Of a DNA stretch of 64,000 nt, positions 1-12,667 are shown one piece after another. This DNA comes from Pleurodeles waltl (lineage: Eukaryota; Chordata; Amphibia; Caudata; Salamandridae). The stretch lies in contig NC_090445.1 of assembly GCF_031143425.1 (NCBI RefSeq), positions 1,195,020,691 through 1,195,084,690 of the forward strand, read 5' to 3'. Under the pieces are notes generated by a model. The model saw nothing but the letters and a program-made list of their open reading frames with translations, did not search any database and had not been told where the DNA came from. Every line of letters begins with the position of its first letter. Positions within the stretch are counted from its first letter, which is position 1. A program made the position numbers and the translations under genes.

Positions 1-211
1 CTTCCAGCATATCTGATCCCAACATTTTCTGTTCCTCATCCCATCTAGCTTCTGCCAATGTATTTTCTTCCCTTGTTATTCGATTCTCAAATCTCAGTGT
101 TTCATTTTGTCTTGCCACTAGTTCCCAAATAGCAAGAGTCTCAAATTGTGTAGGTCTTGGGGAGGCTTTAATGTGCACAATATGCTCCTCAAATTTTCTA
201 GAATCCTCAAA
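1..211 (-). pseudogene. Open frame off the left edge, possible LTR-element gag fragment
   Basis: On the minus strand a frame stays open for about 70 codons from a stop at 212-214 to the window edge. The peptide is rich in Glu, Arg and Gln and contains the stretch ARWDEEQKMLG, which looks more like coding sequence than random AT-rich DNA. A primer-binding-site-like motif lies about 1 kb upstream on the same strand (near 1240-1365), where the 5' LTR junction of a retrotransposon would be expected, so a gag remnant is a fair guess. No domain is recognised, and chance cannot be excluded. Confidence 0.22.
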
Positions 212-1224
212 TTAAAAGTTCTGTAACATGGAAAAGCCAATGAACCCTCTTTCTCTGTTAATTGACATCATTGTTTGATCCAGAGCATGCCGAAACCCCT
301 CTCGCTTCTATCACATGATATGCTGGAGTTCCCTTGGGTGATGTTAGCTTACCATCCCTTACTGGAATAAACACATCTCCTCTCAGCGCACTTCCTAAAC
401 CTTTGAGAATTTTCTTTTTTTCACAATTTCAATCTCGGAATACGAATTCAAAAAATTCCAGGAAGTATTCTCAATCCCACAATCCCTTTCGCAATCTGTC
501 CTCAACCAATAGCAATACAGTACTGTCCACCAATATACGAGGATGACTGTTCACACACTGACCTCTCCCAGCAGGGAACAAATGAAATCACATTCACTTC
601 ATTCTGCAGCTTGAAGTCACTCACAGCTATCTCTTATTCCTACTACTCATACACACTCTAAATGCAAAATATTGTGAGCACTAAAAAACAAAAATCTGTC
701 TGCTCACTATGGGTAGGACTCAAACGCTTGGAAAGCTATACAGCCTACACTTTCGACCGTGACTTCCACATTTACACAAGTGAAACTTGACCAGTATATC
801 TCACCTTGGTTGATACAGATCCTCCACATGAGCTCAGGATTCACCTAATACCAACTAAGAAATCATACTCACTCAAGGAAAACTGGTATTGTCAATGGTA
901 CAGCTTGACCAGTACCTCACTGCAGACAATAAATTAACCAAGTGTCTTCATACACTTGTGCATTACCCTGGAGTCTTAAGCTGCAACGGACCCATTAACA
1001 ACAACAACCACCGTAGATAATATTTTCTAGCACAAAGCTCCACAATCACTTTGAGTACGACGACTCCACAAACACCTCACACATCACACTTCACCGCCAT
1101 TTTAACAAAAGCACTGCAAGCACAGAACCCTACTCATACAAATACCATACACTTGCAACACAATGTTGGAATTTCATTAATCTCACAAATTAACCATAGA
1201 AAAACTCACAATGTGGAATACAAT

Positions 1225-1560
1225 CAAGGTTTCCCCTCCCAAAGGACATAACCATTTATCTGCTACCAAATGTTGTTACTGCTGTTAAAACTAATCAAAA
1301 TATATGGCTCTCCCTTCTTCATGGGACAAAACCACATTTCTGCTACCAGATTCTGTTAACACGTTTTCTCCTCCAGGTCAGGATTCGAAAACACTTTCAC
1401 TGAGGTCCATGGGATCTTTGGATCCAGTGAGGAGTGTGGTTAATCACATACAATCATTCCAATCCCAATCACTACCACAACAAATTTAAACACCATGACA
1501 TATTTGGCCACTGAAACAAAACTCCAATCTGTATATGGTTTCAAAGCTTTATTAAAACCA
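1225..1560 (-). other. Possible LTR end with primer-binding-site-like motifs
   Basis: Read on the minus strand, two similar stretches (about 1240-1275 and 1325-1365) carry the motif TGGTAGCAGA followed by a related segment with 'tttgtcc' or 'tatgtcc'. TGGTAGCAGA-type sequences occur at primer-binding sites just inside some LTRs. An AATAAA polyadenylation hexamer lies upstream on the same strand (complement of 1548-1553). No LTR boundaries or target duplication could be defined, so this is a weak assignment. Confidence 0.18.
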
Positions 1561-4500
1561 CAAAGCCGAAGTCATGTAAATAGTATGCAACATTAAATCG
1601 TACAAATAAATAAAAACCATAGGCTGGACAAATCTGCAAAAGAAGTTTAATCTTCTCAATATTAATACTATTAGACATTCCAAGAGAATTACACACACAA
1701 GCAATAATATACTTTGTGCAACAGAAACCTCTTTCGAATCATAAAATGTTAACATTAGTCAAAGTCAGATCTACAGATCAATTCATCAAACTTTATGGAC
1801 AAGGTTATCCCTACTACTATTGCAAATTAGGACAAACATGTGTGGGATGGACTCACACATGCGAGAAAAAGGAAAAAGAAGACAAAAATAATTTGTAAAA
1901 TAATGAACAGGTGTTAGCACGCTAAACTAATTAAAATGATACAATGAGGACAAATAACATTGCAATTGATTATACCTCTTCTGGGATCAGCATACAATTC
2001 AGGTTCAGCAGCAGAACAATTCAGAATTAGGAGAATGTTTCAGAAGCATCATCAGGGGAAAGTGCAGAACACGAGCTGCACATCAGGAACATCCAAGGGA
2101 CAATCTAACAGTACAAGAACCTAACAACATGGGGATCAAGAAAGAACAGGGTGAGGATGAAAAGGAGACTTAACAGCATGAGGATTAATTGGGAACTAAG
2201 ATCAAGAGGAGACTGACTAAAAGTTGGAAAAGTCTCTGCCTAGCTAGGAATGTCCAAAGCATTTCGATTGGTTGACTGAGTGGACCCACACCATGTAAGA
2301 AGAGCAATATCCAATGAAAAATAAAGCACCAATTAGTTGTGCAACATCTCCAGTTTTGCTCGGGAAATGTGTGAAGTCATCTTTCCTTCTGTGTGACACC
2401 AGCAATAACTAACAACTATGTACATTACTTGATACGTTCCAAATCTTCCCATGGCTCACAACAGTTTTCTCCTTTCACATGAGAACAAGCATTTAAACAA
2501 TTGTACTGCTTTACTTTTAAGTCTTCATGTTCTAGAGTTGCAACATACAGGGTCACTGCAGAATGAACCTACACATAATATACTATAACTCCTTGCTAAA
2601 CATGTGAAACAACCTAATGGAAAAATGCAGGTTAAAGAGAAAGAAAATAATTCAGCATCAGGCCTAGTTATGCTAACACAAGAAATTCAATGAATTAATA
2701 TAGCCATTAATAAAACACACATAATATTTAAACGTATTAATATATCTCATCAATACTATATCACAGATTATGCCCAGCATTTCAATATTAATTGCAATGT
2801 TTGTTAAAGCATTACATTAGATATGACTGGGTTGTGCATTTATTTTTCTGCAGATTTGTAATTTTAAACTAATAACTCATACAAATCAACATAAATCATA
2901 ATTTTTTTCTACTCATAATATTTCATTCTAATGATCAGTAATTCTCAAACATTGTTATAAATCAGGTTAGCATTTTATTAAACACGGTTGGGCACGGCAT
3001 CTGCTATTGTAGGCACAATGTCCATCATAAATCAAAATGTGTACACTTTTAAAATACATATTAGTGCATCTTGTTTGGGCTTTTAAATGGTAATATAAAG
3101 TCTGTATAAAGTCACCTAACGCTGACGTCTGTGCCTCTAGAGCATTAGCAAAATATTCGCTTTAACACTGTTTAAGGAAAAACGTTTGGAGGCAGTAGAG
3201 TGTATAGGATGCACTAATGTCCCTGTATTTTGTAGGTAGTTGGGGTAAAAGTTTGTTCACATGAAAAAAAAAAAAACCTGCTTCCTTTGGAGAAGAAAAA
3301 AGCAAGATAAATTAAATGTGCAAAGACACATTAACAAATCTGCCCAGAAACAGGAATAAATTGCAAATTCCTTTATTTATGTGACAGCAGGTGGCACTGT
3401 TGCATTAATATTTTTATGTGTAGCCCTTACTCTAAGGCTAGTGCCTCTGTAGGCCATCACCGTGTTCAGCTTGCCATGCAAGATAATATCTTCTGCCAAA
3501 AGATAACGGGATAAAAAGCTGTTCTAAACTTATAAATACCACCAAGTGGTCTAACAGGCACGTGTGTGCGCTAAATACGATAGTTTGAAGTCAAAGGAAC
3601 TATAAAAGCCTCAGATTGCTCTCAAGTGTTGGCATCATTATTTCCTTTTACATGTAGGCAAGTGAATTTACCCGAGAGCAGTACAAGAGTGCATTTCAGT
3701 ATAAACGTTTAACTGGTTCACATTAGGCACAGACTTAATTGAAAAACACCCTCAGCTACACATACACGCACTCTTTCGCTCTATCAGTTTCTCTCGCTTG
3801 CTGTCAGATATCCACAAAAAGGAATGACCTGGGAACCTTTAGGCAATTACTATTTTAAAACTGGGAAAACACAGATAGCTGCATGGGGTGGGGTGGCGGG
3901 CGTCTAGTAAATTTAGTTGGGCTATTGTTTAAGCCATAAATGGCTGTTGTATTTTGCAAAAATACATTACGGCGTAAATACCGGTGCACCAGTGGAGCAG
4001 GCTGCTCACCCATATCTACATGGCCATTCAAAGCTACTTTGCTTGGCTTTTGATGGCCTTGTAGATATGGAGTACGGCAACGCAGCCCAAGTCACTGCAT
4101 TGCCTTAATTTTCATCAGAAAGGCGTTTCCATGGGTGTTGCATGGGTGTTCCCACACAACATCATGGATTTTGACGCATTCCCAGGTTTTGTTTTGACAC
4201 AGGACAGCGCAGCCAGAAGGCTTGCAAAGCTGCCCAGCGTACAAATGTTGTAAATGAGGCCTATATTTTGTGGGCGCAAGATTGCAAAGCTGAAGTCATA
4301 ATACCCCAGGTTGTCCTTCCAGCCTGGACGAAATCTCCATGCATCAGTTTGATACTTTCTCAGTCTGTAAACTGTATTTAGATTATTTGAGGTTAAATAT
4401 GTTGCTTTCCGTTGGTGTTTGGATTTTTGCAGCACCTTAGGGTCTGCACTGAGGAGTCAGCAGTCACTCATAGGACAGCGCAGTAGGAGGTGGTACCTAC

Positions 4501-5280
4501 CATATGCAAAGATGAACACTGTCCACGAGCACGAGCCCAATCACACAAACGTTAGTAAACCTTTATGGTGAGTTCCTGACTACACATCTTATGCCAATCA
4601 GTATCTCATTTTGCCTTTTTCATGCTTACCTTTTCACTAGTCCTCCTTAATTACATCTATGTCACGTTTTCTCTCTCTCTCTCTTCTTTTCTCGCACTTT
4701 CTTTGTCCGGCACTTTCAGTGTCCGTTCAAATCATACATTTTTATAAGGAAACCACCTTCATTCTTGTTGCCAGTTTCATCAGAGAGGACCTAGATTCTA
4801 TGGTCTTCCAGTGGTGGACATAGTTTGTATGTGGTGATGGTGTGTAGTGTAAGGGTGTGTCACTGGTACTCCATTGAGATGGCACTGGTGAGCAATGTGA
4901 AAAGCTGGTGTCATGAGGCCCTGTTGGACACACGTTGGTTCCCTATTTGAGCTTTGTTTTACATTTATCATTTTACACATTTTTGCTGCATTGTTTTTAG
5001 CATGGCTTTTTAGCATTTTATACACTTCGCTTTCATATTATTCTAGGAATATATTATACAAGTTGCTTGTTTAGTTAGCCTTTTCTCAAAATATAAACAA
5101 TACATTCTGTTCTAGGCTAGGAACACAGTAAACAATAGCCCAGTGCTGGCATTGCCCATTCCAAAGACAGCTTCTAACATGTAGACATACCAGTACATTA
5201 GAGCTACACTTCTGAACAGTGACTTATTTTTTTTAAATAGGGGAACTGACCCGGATGGGGCGGAGGGGCACTCGAGTCAC
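1561..5280. other. Gene-free AT-rich stretch
   Basis: No open frame of recognisable origin, RNA gene or clean inverted-repeat element was found. Most of it is AT-rich sequence with frequent stops on both strands. Between about 3,900 and 4,300 the sequence is more even in composition and may be an old interspersed repeat, but I could not delimit it. Confidence 0.4.
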
Positions 5281-5289
5281 AACTGTCTT

Positions 5290-5800
5290 GAGACGAATGC
5301 TGTATTCGACATGCAGCTCTGCTGGCGCTAATCTACCAGCTTCTTGAGAGGATTACCATCCACACTACAGGCTCACTCCTGACACATTTTCCAGGTATGG
5401 GGCTAAGGCTCATCCCTGAGATCGGGCAAAGGCAGAGGGTACCCCCGCTATGCTCCCAGTATAGTCTTAGGGTTATGCAGGAACAGTTAGAAATCATTTA
5501 TCATGGCTGGTTTATTCATCCTCTTTACCATGTTCCTAACGCTGATTACTTTGCTTTGTTTCATCTGCCTAATTATCACAGCTCATTGTCTCTATGCAAA
5601 ATTATGATTGTTTCAATAAATATATTGTAAACTTATCTCATACCTCTCTTGTGTTTTGCCTGGGCATGCATGAGTTGTACAACAAAAGGGTGAGATCCGT
5701 TTTCACAACGTCCTTGGGAGTCAGTATCATGTTTAGCATGCCACAATCACCTGTCACTCCATCAGGGTTGGGGGTGTAGGTGAGGCACTGTGAGCTATCC
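5290..5800 (+). other. Possible LTR fragment
   Basis: A block with richer composition than its surroundings carries an AATAAA signal (5615-5620) followed within about 60 bp by a T/G-rich tract, as in the R-U5 part of a vertebrate LTR. No paired LTR, primer-binding site or target duplication is visible. It is cut on the right by the inverted-repeat element at 5842. Confidence 0.22.
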
Positions 5801-5841
5801 AGGAGTAGGACTGGAGGTTTCTGACAGTGTGGACGGACTTA

Positions 5842-6777
5842 AGCCCTCATTATGACTTCGGAGGTCTATAACGTAGACCGCCAAAGTCCTGCCAGCCACA
5901 AGAACGCCAGGGATGGCTGTCATCTGACCACCACATTATGACTGCTGGCGGCTCTCCACCAGAATTTGGGCAGACAGCAGCCAAACGGGTGGTGCTGTGG
6001 AGGCTGCTCCGCTTGCACTGCCACATCATCACAACACCGCCACGCCTATTAATAGATGGTAAGAGGCGTGGGGGTGTTGTGGTGACGGGGTGCTGGCGGC
6101 AGAGCAGGCCCCAAGGATCCCGTCCCCTCCCGGATGACCACTGTGAAAAGGTAAGTACCCGTCTGATAGGGGAGGGGGGGAGACGAGTGGTCTGTGCATG
6201 CATGGGGGTGTGCGTTTGTGTGATTGGAGGGGGTGGTGTTTGTGTGCATGTATGTGTGTGATTGTGAGTGTCTGTGTGAGTGCGTGAATGGATGCAGGGG
6301 TGATGGGGGTGTGTGCAAGTGTATGTGTGTGTCTGTATGAGTGCATGAATTTGTGATTGCATGTGTGTGTGGTGCGTGCATGCTTGGCTGGGCTGAGGTG
6401 GGGTGGGGGTGGAGGGAGTCTCTAGGGGCTTAGGGGGGACCGTAGCTGTGTGGGGGGGGGGGCCTGGTGACAGGAATGTCAATTCCTGTTGCCAGTATCC
6501 TTTCTGCCAGGGATTTCCTGGTGGGGTTGCCGCCAGGAAATCCCTGGTGGAAAGGAGGCTCCAAATACCATCAGCAGTCTATTGGGGAACCGCCGGGGCG
6601 AAGGTGGTCCACCTTCGCCCTGGCGGTCCGACCACCCTAACGGTGCAGGTGGTGAACTGGCTGCTTTGCAGTCTGTTCACCTTCGTGGTCATAATCTGGC
6701 GGTCCAGCACTGCCACGCCGTCAGTAGTGTTACCGCCAGCATGGCGGAGCTGGACCTCCAATGTCATAATGAGGGCC
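5842..6777. mobile_element. Inverted-repeat DNA transposon (Harbinger-like, non-autonomous), copy 1
   Basis: The ends are inverted copies of GCCCTCATTATGAC followed by a less perfect match reaching GGAGGTC, and the element is flanked by TTA on both sides (5839-5841 and 6778-6780). Three-base TA-rich target duplications and this end type fit PIF/Harbinger-derived non-autonomous elements, which are abundant in newts. The interior is GC-rich, with a GT-rich degenerate minisatellite (about 6180-6390) and local hairpins such as the one near 6510-6545. The proline- and histidine-rich open frames here are low-complexity shadows, not genes. A consensus splice donor, AAAAGGTAAGTACC, lies near 6146-6160. 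Confidence 0.75.
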
Positions 6778-7024
6778 TTAGTCTCGTACATTCTGAAGTT
6801 CTGTTGTTCTAATAAGCAGTCCTATTATTTTAGTAGGAACCGAATAACACTGGCATTGGTGGACAGCATGGGAACCACATGGATACGAGAATCTGGTGGG
6901 TAGTGTGAGTAAACCTGTGCTGCCCTGGACTCTCTGCTCCAGTTCTTGCAGTGAGGAATTTATCAGAAGCACAACATTCACACAGTATATTATGACAAGG
7001 CTATCAGGACCAGATCTTCTAGTC

Positions 7025-7602
7025 CAGTGGTTCCCAACCTGTGGTCCGTGGACCCCTGGGAGTCCACGAAGTCTCCTCACGGGGTCTGCAACTGCTTAGA
7101 AAGTTTATATTAATATATTAATACAGGTTATATAACTCAAGTGGCTAAATGTACAACTGAAACTTTTTAAACATACTGTAAAAATCAAGGAATTTGAAAT
7201 TGGAGGCTAAAACTTAAATTAGTGTCCTCAGATTGATTATTGGGAGCAGTGCAGGTACATCAGAAAGAATATAGTATGGATAATGTGTGGCTTCCATTGA
7301 ATTTAGAAAAGCTCCAACCTTCCTATTAAAATTAAAATGATTATTTGTTTTAGTTATTATTGTTTGCAAATTAAGTAAAATGTGTTATCATTTGTGTGTT
7401 TGTTTGATGAATGCTTGTTTCTGTAATTTTTGGTGTATTATTTTGCAGTTCAAATAATCGACAGTGTTTAGGCCTGGGTGCCTGGCTTCTAGTAATAACT
7501 CAGTAGGGGTCCCTGGATTCCAATAATGATTCAGTGGGGGTCCCGGGGTCCCTGTAATGATAATGTGGGGGTCCACAGAAGTCAAAAGGTTGAGAACCAC
7601 TG
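7025..7602. mobile_element. hAT-type non-autonomous DNA transposon
   Basis: The element begins CAGTGGTTCCCAACC and ends with the imperfect complement GGTTGAGAACCACTG. It is flanked by an 8-bp direct duplication with one mismatch, TTCTAGTC at 7017-7024 and TTCTAATC at 7603-7610. An 8-bp duplication and CAGTGGTT-type ends are diagnostic of the hAT superfamily. Inside the ends the sequence is rich in 'gggggtccc' motifs; the middle is AT-rich and has no transposase frame, so this copy is a deletion derivative. Confidence 0.85.
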
Positions 7603-7610
7603 TTCTAATC

Positions 7611-9414
7611 TGTTTGCCCAAACTCCAAAGATGATGCTGCATAATGTCAACATTTGGCCCCTGTACCTTATCTCAGCATCCTAAAAATGTCCAAATTAAA
7701 ATGAGAAAGGGGGTTATTAGCCTCATTTTAGTGGTCTTGCATATACCTCACATTGAAAGTGATTATCCATTCAAGGTAACAAAAAATGGGAGCCCTTAGC
7801 AATCACAAAGGTATGAGCAGTAGCCTTTGTTCATGCTGCTCTCCCACGCTACAAATTACCTGATCTGAAATCGCTGTTTTATGTTGTCAACCTTTGTCTC
7901 ACACCTTTACTGCACAACCATATGGAACAGCTGCAAGTAGGTAATTTTGGTAGTGTGAGGGCATGGTAATCTTTGCGGGCAAATGGTTCACCTCCCACAA
8001 CGATGGACAACTGGCCATAATACACTAACACGCACATAACTTGGCAGTTTATCAGAAATGGAAAAACCTCACTGGCATAGCAGACGCCAGGTTTAAGAAA
8101 CTGTGTTGCCCATGAACCAAATAGGTTGGGACCACCTACTGGATACATCTGGGATTTGACTTTTACTTTTCTCCGAACAATGTCAGCAAATACATGACAC
8201 ATGTAAAAAGTAAACACCACCAACCATCAATTGACCTGCACATGTAAAAGTCCTGGTTAAAACTGCTCAAAGAAGAAATATAGGAAATTGGGCAACTCTG
8301 AAGGTCTGAGCCTGTCCTCATTCAGCAGGGTATCACTCATGGTTGCAGCTTCTTCTATTGCTCTGAGCCACTTCATTTGAGGAGTCTACTCCCTCTTTCA
8401 TTATCAAAATACAGACACCTACCAAGGTTACAGCAGCAGACCACACACAATTCCACTTGTTGTGCTAGTCACCCCCCTCACACAGTTTCTGCTTTGCAGC
8501 TTCTGGTTGATGCTCCTATGTGTAGGATGATGGCTCTGCCTCACTTTTCCATTAAAATGCATCATCATATCCTCCACGCCTTGTTGACATTGCCTTTTTT
8601 CCACAAACATTTTCTGCAGGTTCTTGATTTTTAGGTACTACTTCTGCTTCCAATCTGACTCTGCCTCCAATTCTTTTTTTTAAATATATTTTAATTTTTT
8701 GATCATTTCTTAATTATTTATGAATACAAGTAAGAAAGATGTATTAAACAAGCCATTTGGGTTTTCACACATACTTAGAACAGGAGGCAGTATCAACAAT
8801 AACCAGTCTCGAATTAACACTCCCCCTACACCACCCCTCTCCCAATGAACAGACATTGAACAGCCAGTTCTCACCTGTACCCACAAATAAGCATTGAATC
8901 TATGACTGTCCCACACACCGCTACCTATCAGTATTATTTATCTCAGTACGATCTGTTATGGACTCCTTGACACATCTGGCATGTCAAAGGAATAGTACTG
9001 CAGCCATCATCCCTACACTCGCCTACATTTCTGGGGGAACCCTACTTGCATATGTGACTTTTTCTGCTATTATTATATATATAAATATATCCATGGCTGT
9101 TTTCCCCTTTGATTTCTGTTTAGTTCTACACTTAACATATGTACATTTGTCGATTTAAAAAAATCAAAGAATATCGTGAATACAAAAAATATCAATCCCA
9201 CAAATCCAAAAGCTAAAGCCATATAATAGTTACTCTCAAAACCCATCCACTGCCTTCCACCACAACACATTTACTACAACTCCCAACTCTGTTCTGCAAC
9301 GTGTTCATTTTCACATGTGCAAAGCCTTATTGATGCTCATGTTGTCCATCTTTAGCCACCTCGTCTCCCGTAATCTTGGACTGTCGGACATTCACTCCCA
9401 CCCCAATGTCAGGC
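7611..9414. other. Gene-free stretch with a probable LINE 3'-tail remnant
   Basis: No gene is recognised. Near 8671-8700 a T-rich run followed by AT-rich sequence resembles the minus-strand 3' end of an L1-like insertion, similar in texture to the tail at 13575. Short open frames here have no recognisable product. Confidence 0.35.
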
Positions 9415-10386
9415 TATATCAAAGTCAAATTGTACTTTATTTCGACCGTAGGTCATAAAAGTAACACATAAAATGATAAGATAAATAAAAGGAGAAAGAA
9501 AGTACATTTGTTATCATTGTGCTATCACACTGGCTTAAAATAAAATTAAATATAGAAATAACTTCTCTAACGCCATCAAGTAAATGCGGTAGAAAAAAAA
9601 AAGTAAATCAAAGATCTTAGCCTACTATAGTTCTCAAGTATTCCCGATACATAACTCAACATTTGAATGCCCAAGTTTCTGAAACAAATTATAGATTCAA
9701 ATTTCCTGGATAATACCATCATCAGGATAAAAACAAGCAGTCCAACCCGAGGTTTAAAATACTAAGTTGATGTTATGAAATGATGCATTTTCATGAAAAG
9801 TTTGTCAGAAGGAACCTGCACAGTCATATGAACAGATTTAAATGCTATCAAGTCATTAAAAGCACTTGCACCATGTGGCTAAAATCTTACATCGTAACTT
9901 AAAACAGATGTCAAATTCATAATAAAATGGCACGAATACCAAATGGGTGCTTAAAAAGTAGTTATTTTCGGCTAACACTGATGGTGAAATAACAGAGACA
10001 CAGGTAATTACCCGCATGCTGTCTAAAAGAAATCTGTTCCAAAGCCATGTCCAAATAATTATTTGCCCATAACGCAGGCTAGACACTGAAACCTGATGCT
10101 ATAATAGCCCTATGGCGAATAGACCAGGCTGCTGTCAAATATTTAGTGACCGCACTTACTACCAGTGTGGACGAATCATATTTACAAATTCTATAAGCAT
10201 TGGCATGGTCATATAAAAACAAAGCCTTGCACAACGGAATAATCAATTTTTCCCTTGGACTCTTATATAGGGGACAGAAGAACAGCACATGTTCGGTTGA
10301 CTCCACACATGGATTGCAGTTTATAAACTTATTGCCCACACAGCTATTCTTTGACCATCGGCGGGCAGTAAATCTTTTAACAAGCT
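9415..10386 (-). pseudogene. LINE 3' fragment: C-terminal zinc-knuckle and 3' region
   Basis: The minus-strand frame 10339-10079 (86 codons) contains C-x2-C...H-x4-C spacing (NPCVESTEHVLFFCPLY), typical of the C-terminal end of non-LTR retrotransposon ORF2 proteins behind the reverse transcriptase. A frame upstream (10385-10340) runs into it. Downstream to about 9415 is AT-rich 3' sequence without a gene. The upstream reverse transcriptase is absent: the inverted-repeat element at 10389-11336 lies there, and beyond it a different L1-like fragment. The motif resembles the C-termini of the LINE pieces at 33.5 kb and 40 kb, suggesting one family. Confidence 0.5.
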
Positions 10387-10388
10387 TA

Positions 10389-11336
10389 GGGGGTCATTGC
10401 GAAAAGACTGCCGAGGTACTGCCGTGCTGTAGACCGCCAGTGGTGGCGGTCTTCCGCGCCACGTATTATGACCGCTGGCAGCCCGCCGTCCTTTTTCATA
10501 CAGAAAGCCGCCAGCAACCATACTGGCGGACGGCGGGAAAGTCATGTCAATAGAACACTGCCCACTGAATCACGTCCCATGATTCGGTGTGGCAGTGTTC
10601 TGGTGACGGTGTTCTGGTGGCGGAGCTGCCCCATGGATCCCGTCCCCTCCAGGAGGATCAACGGACAAGGTAAGTTGATCGGCCGTTAGGGAAGGGGGTG
10701 GTGGGGTGTTGTGTGCGTGCATGGGGGAGTGCGTGTGAGAGTGTAGAGGGGGTGAGTGAGTGTATGCGTACGGAGGAGTGTTGTATGTATGGGAAATGTG
10801 TGCTGGTCGGACGGTGTGCATGTCTGTTTGTAGGTGTGCGGGTATGTGTTGTGGTGTATATGTGCGTGTAGGGGTGTGTATATGTGCATGTTGGGGGGGT
10901 GTGCGTGTAGGGGTGTTTATATGGCCATGTTCAGGGTCGGGATGGGGAGGGGGGTTGTGCCACCTTTGGGGGTGGCACAAGGGTAGGGGGTGTGGGGGGA
11001 GGATTCGTGGGGGGTAGCGGGGGTGGGGGAGACCCCTATCAGTGCCAGGGAAGGAATTCCCTGGCACTGATAGTGCCTACCGCCATGGATCTCATGGTGG
11101 TTCCCAACCACCCGAGATCCATGGCGGTATGCAGGGTCCTGATACCGTTGGTGGTCTAGTGACGACCGCTGGGCTGGAGACAGCAATCTCCAGCCCAGCA
11201 GTCTTCACCGCCATGCCGGTCAGAATCGTGAAGTGGCGGATGACTGCGGCAGTTAATTCCATTTTTTGATTTCCGCCGGCCTGTTTGCGGTCTTACAGCC
11301 GCTTTACCACTGACCGCCAGGGTCGTAATGAGCCCC
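10389..11336. mobile_element. Inverted-repeat DNA transposon (Harbinger-like, non-autonomous), copy 2
   Basis: The left end reads GGGGGTCATTGCGA and the right end, reverse-complemented, GGGGCTCATTACGA, with TTA at 10386-10388 and TAT at 11337-11339 outside. The interior resembles the 5842-6777 element: both hold GGATCCCGTCCCCTCC followed by a consensus splice donor (here ACAAGGTAAGTTG, near 10667-10679), a GT-rich minisatellite (about 10700-10920) and hairpins (for example 11042-11068). No transposase frame is present. It separates two unlike LINE fragments. Confidence 0.7.
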
Positions 11337-11570
11337 TATGTCTCTTTCAACTACTACCAATCCCAAACTGCAAAACAGCAACTTGGCCCTTTGTAGATCT
11401 ACATTGTTGCGGATCCCCAAGAGAATACATATAGGGTCTAATGGAATCAAGTCCATAAGAACTCTATTTAGTTCCTCTGCAATCTTCACCCAGTAGGCCT
11501 GAATCAGCTGGAAGCTCCAGATGGATTGGAAAATGAACCCTCTTCCCCCTAACATTTTAAACAACATGGA
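11337..11570 (-). pseudogene. L1-like ORF2 C-terminal fragment
   Basis: A minus-strand frame (11567-11304) contains the stretch AYWVKIAEELNRVL followed by a DPICILLG motif and a hydrophobic segment, the layout of the far C-terminus of Tx1/L1-type ORF2 proteins. Only this tail is visible. Sequence upstream on the same strand (to about 12,100) has degenerate frames that could belong to the same element but show no clear motif. Confidence 0.4.
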
Positions 11571-12667
11571 TCTTGAATCTTCCCCATTGCATGTAATTTC
11601 TTCCTATCATAGGATATTTTATGAAGAATCTTGTATTGTTTTAGGTGGAGTCTTGCTTTTATTGCTACTTCTTGTGGGTACATCAATACCGCCTCACAAT
11701 CAACAAAGCTGCCTCCACTTCTTTTCATGTAAATTGTCTTACCTCACCCTTTTACCTCATCTGACATTTGTGGTGACGTTCATCAGCATAGGAATACGTG
11801 AAACACTTCCAATATATATTTGTATGCAGCACTGCATTCCACACACTTCATCAACTGGCCTGCTGAAGAAGGTCAGCACACAGTACACTCCAAAATATGA
11901 CACTGAACCGTCTATTACACTGTGGTACCCTTGAGATGTGTACTCATTAATAAACCTGCAATCCTTCTTCTGTAACTTTTGTCTTAATGCCACATGTAAA
12001 GGAGGCCTACGGAAGAGATTCCCATGACAACGTTGTAACATCACCAGTCTATCATTTCTCATTTGCCTCTTGCACTTAATTACCTGCATAAAGACACCTG
12101 CATTTTTGGGAAATCGACGAGAATGTCATATACTCTGACCACCTTATGTTATGGATAAATCAGAATAGGTGAAATTACATTTCTCAGTCCAGTCTTAGAC
12201 TCATCAAAGAAGTGACATGAGTTTTTGTTTAAAGAATACAGGATTATGGTGTTTGCCTTTGATTGTGCATATAATGGTATTTGAGGGCAGTATATGAAAT
12301 AATCACACAGTTCACCAACCTCAAGAGTAAATATTATTTTAGTCTGTGTAAATAAACTGTGATAACAAATGTGTATCTGGCATGCTGTTTGTAATTTGAA
12401 TTGCCACTTGCTCTATAACATGATGTGCTTTGATATTACAAATAAAACAGTTTAAGTGTTGAAATAAGTGCCTAACTGTAGTTGATTACTATGATTGCAT
12501 ATTGTATAATTCTAACGTTGTCCTCAGTTTCCTTAGCTTTTTCGATGCTTATGTTCAATTATTGTACAAGTAAGTAAGGTCCCATCCTCAGTTTTTTTGT
12601 CTCCTTTTTAGGTTTGGCCTTCTCTATCTCTTTACTTTCTATTAAGTAATTAGCTCCAACAGTCTCA
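11571..12667. other. Gene-free stretch
   Basis: AT-rich sequence with no confident gene or structured repeat. The left part may be decayed LINE sequence continuous with the fragment at 11337-11570. Confidence 0.35.

Noticed and set aside
5850..6482. 210-codon His/Thr/Pro-rich frame on the minus strand
   Set aside because: It is the translation of GT-rich minisatellite and hairpin sequence inside an inverted-repeat DNA element. Overlapping frames on both strands are equally open.
10570..11067. 165-codon Pro/His/Thr-rich frame on the minus strand
   Set aside because: Same situation as at 5850-6482: low-complexity interior of a non-autonomous DNA element.
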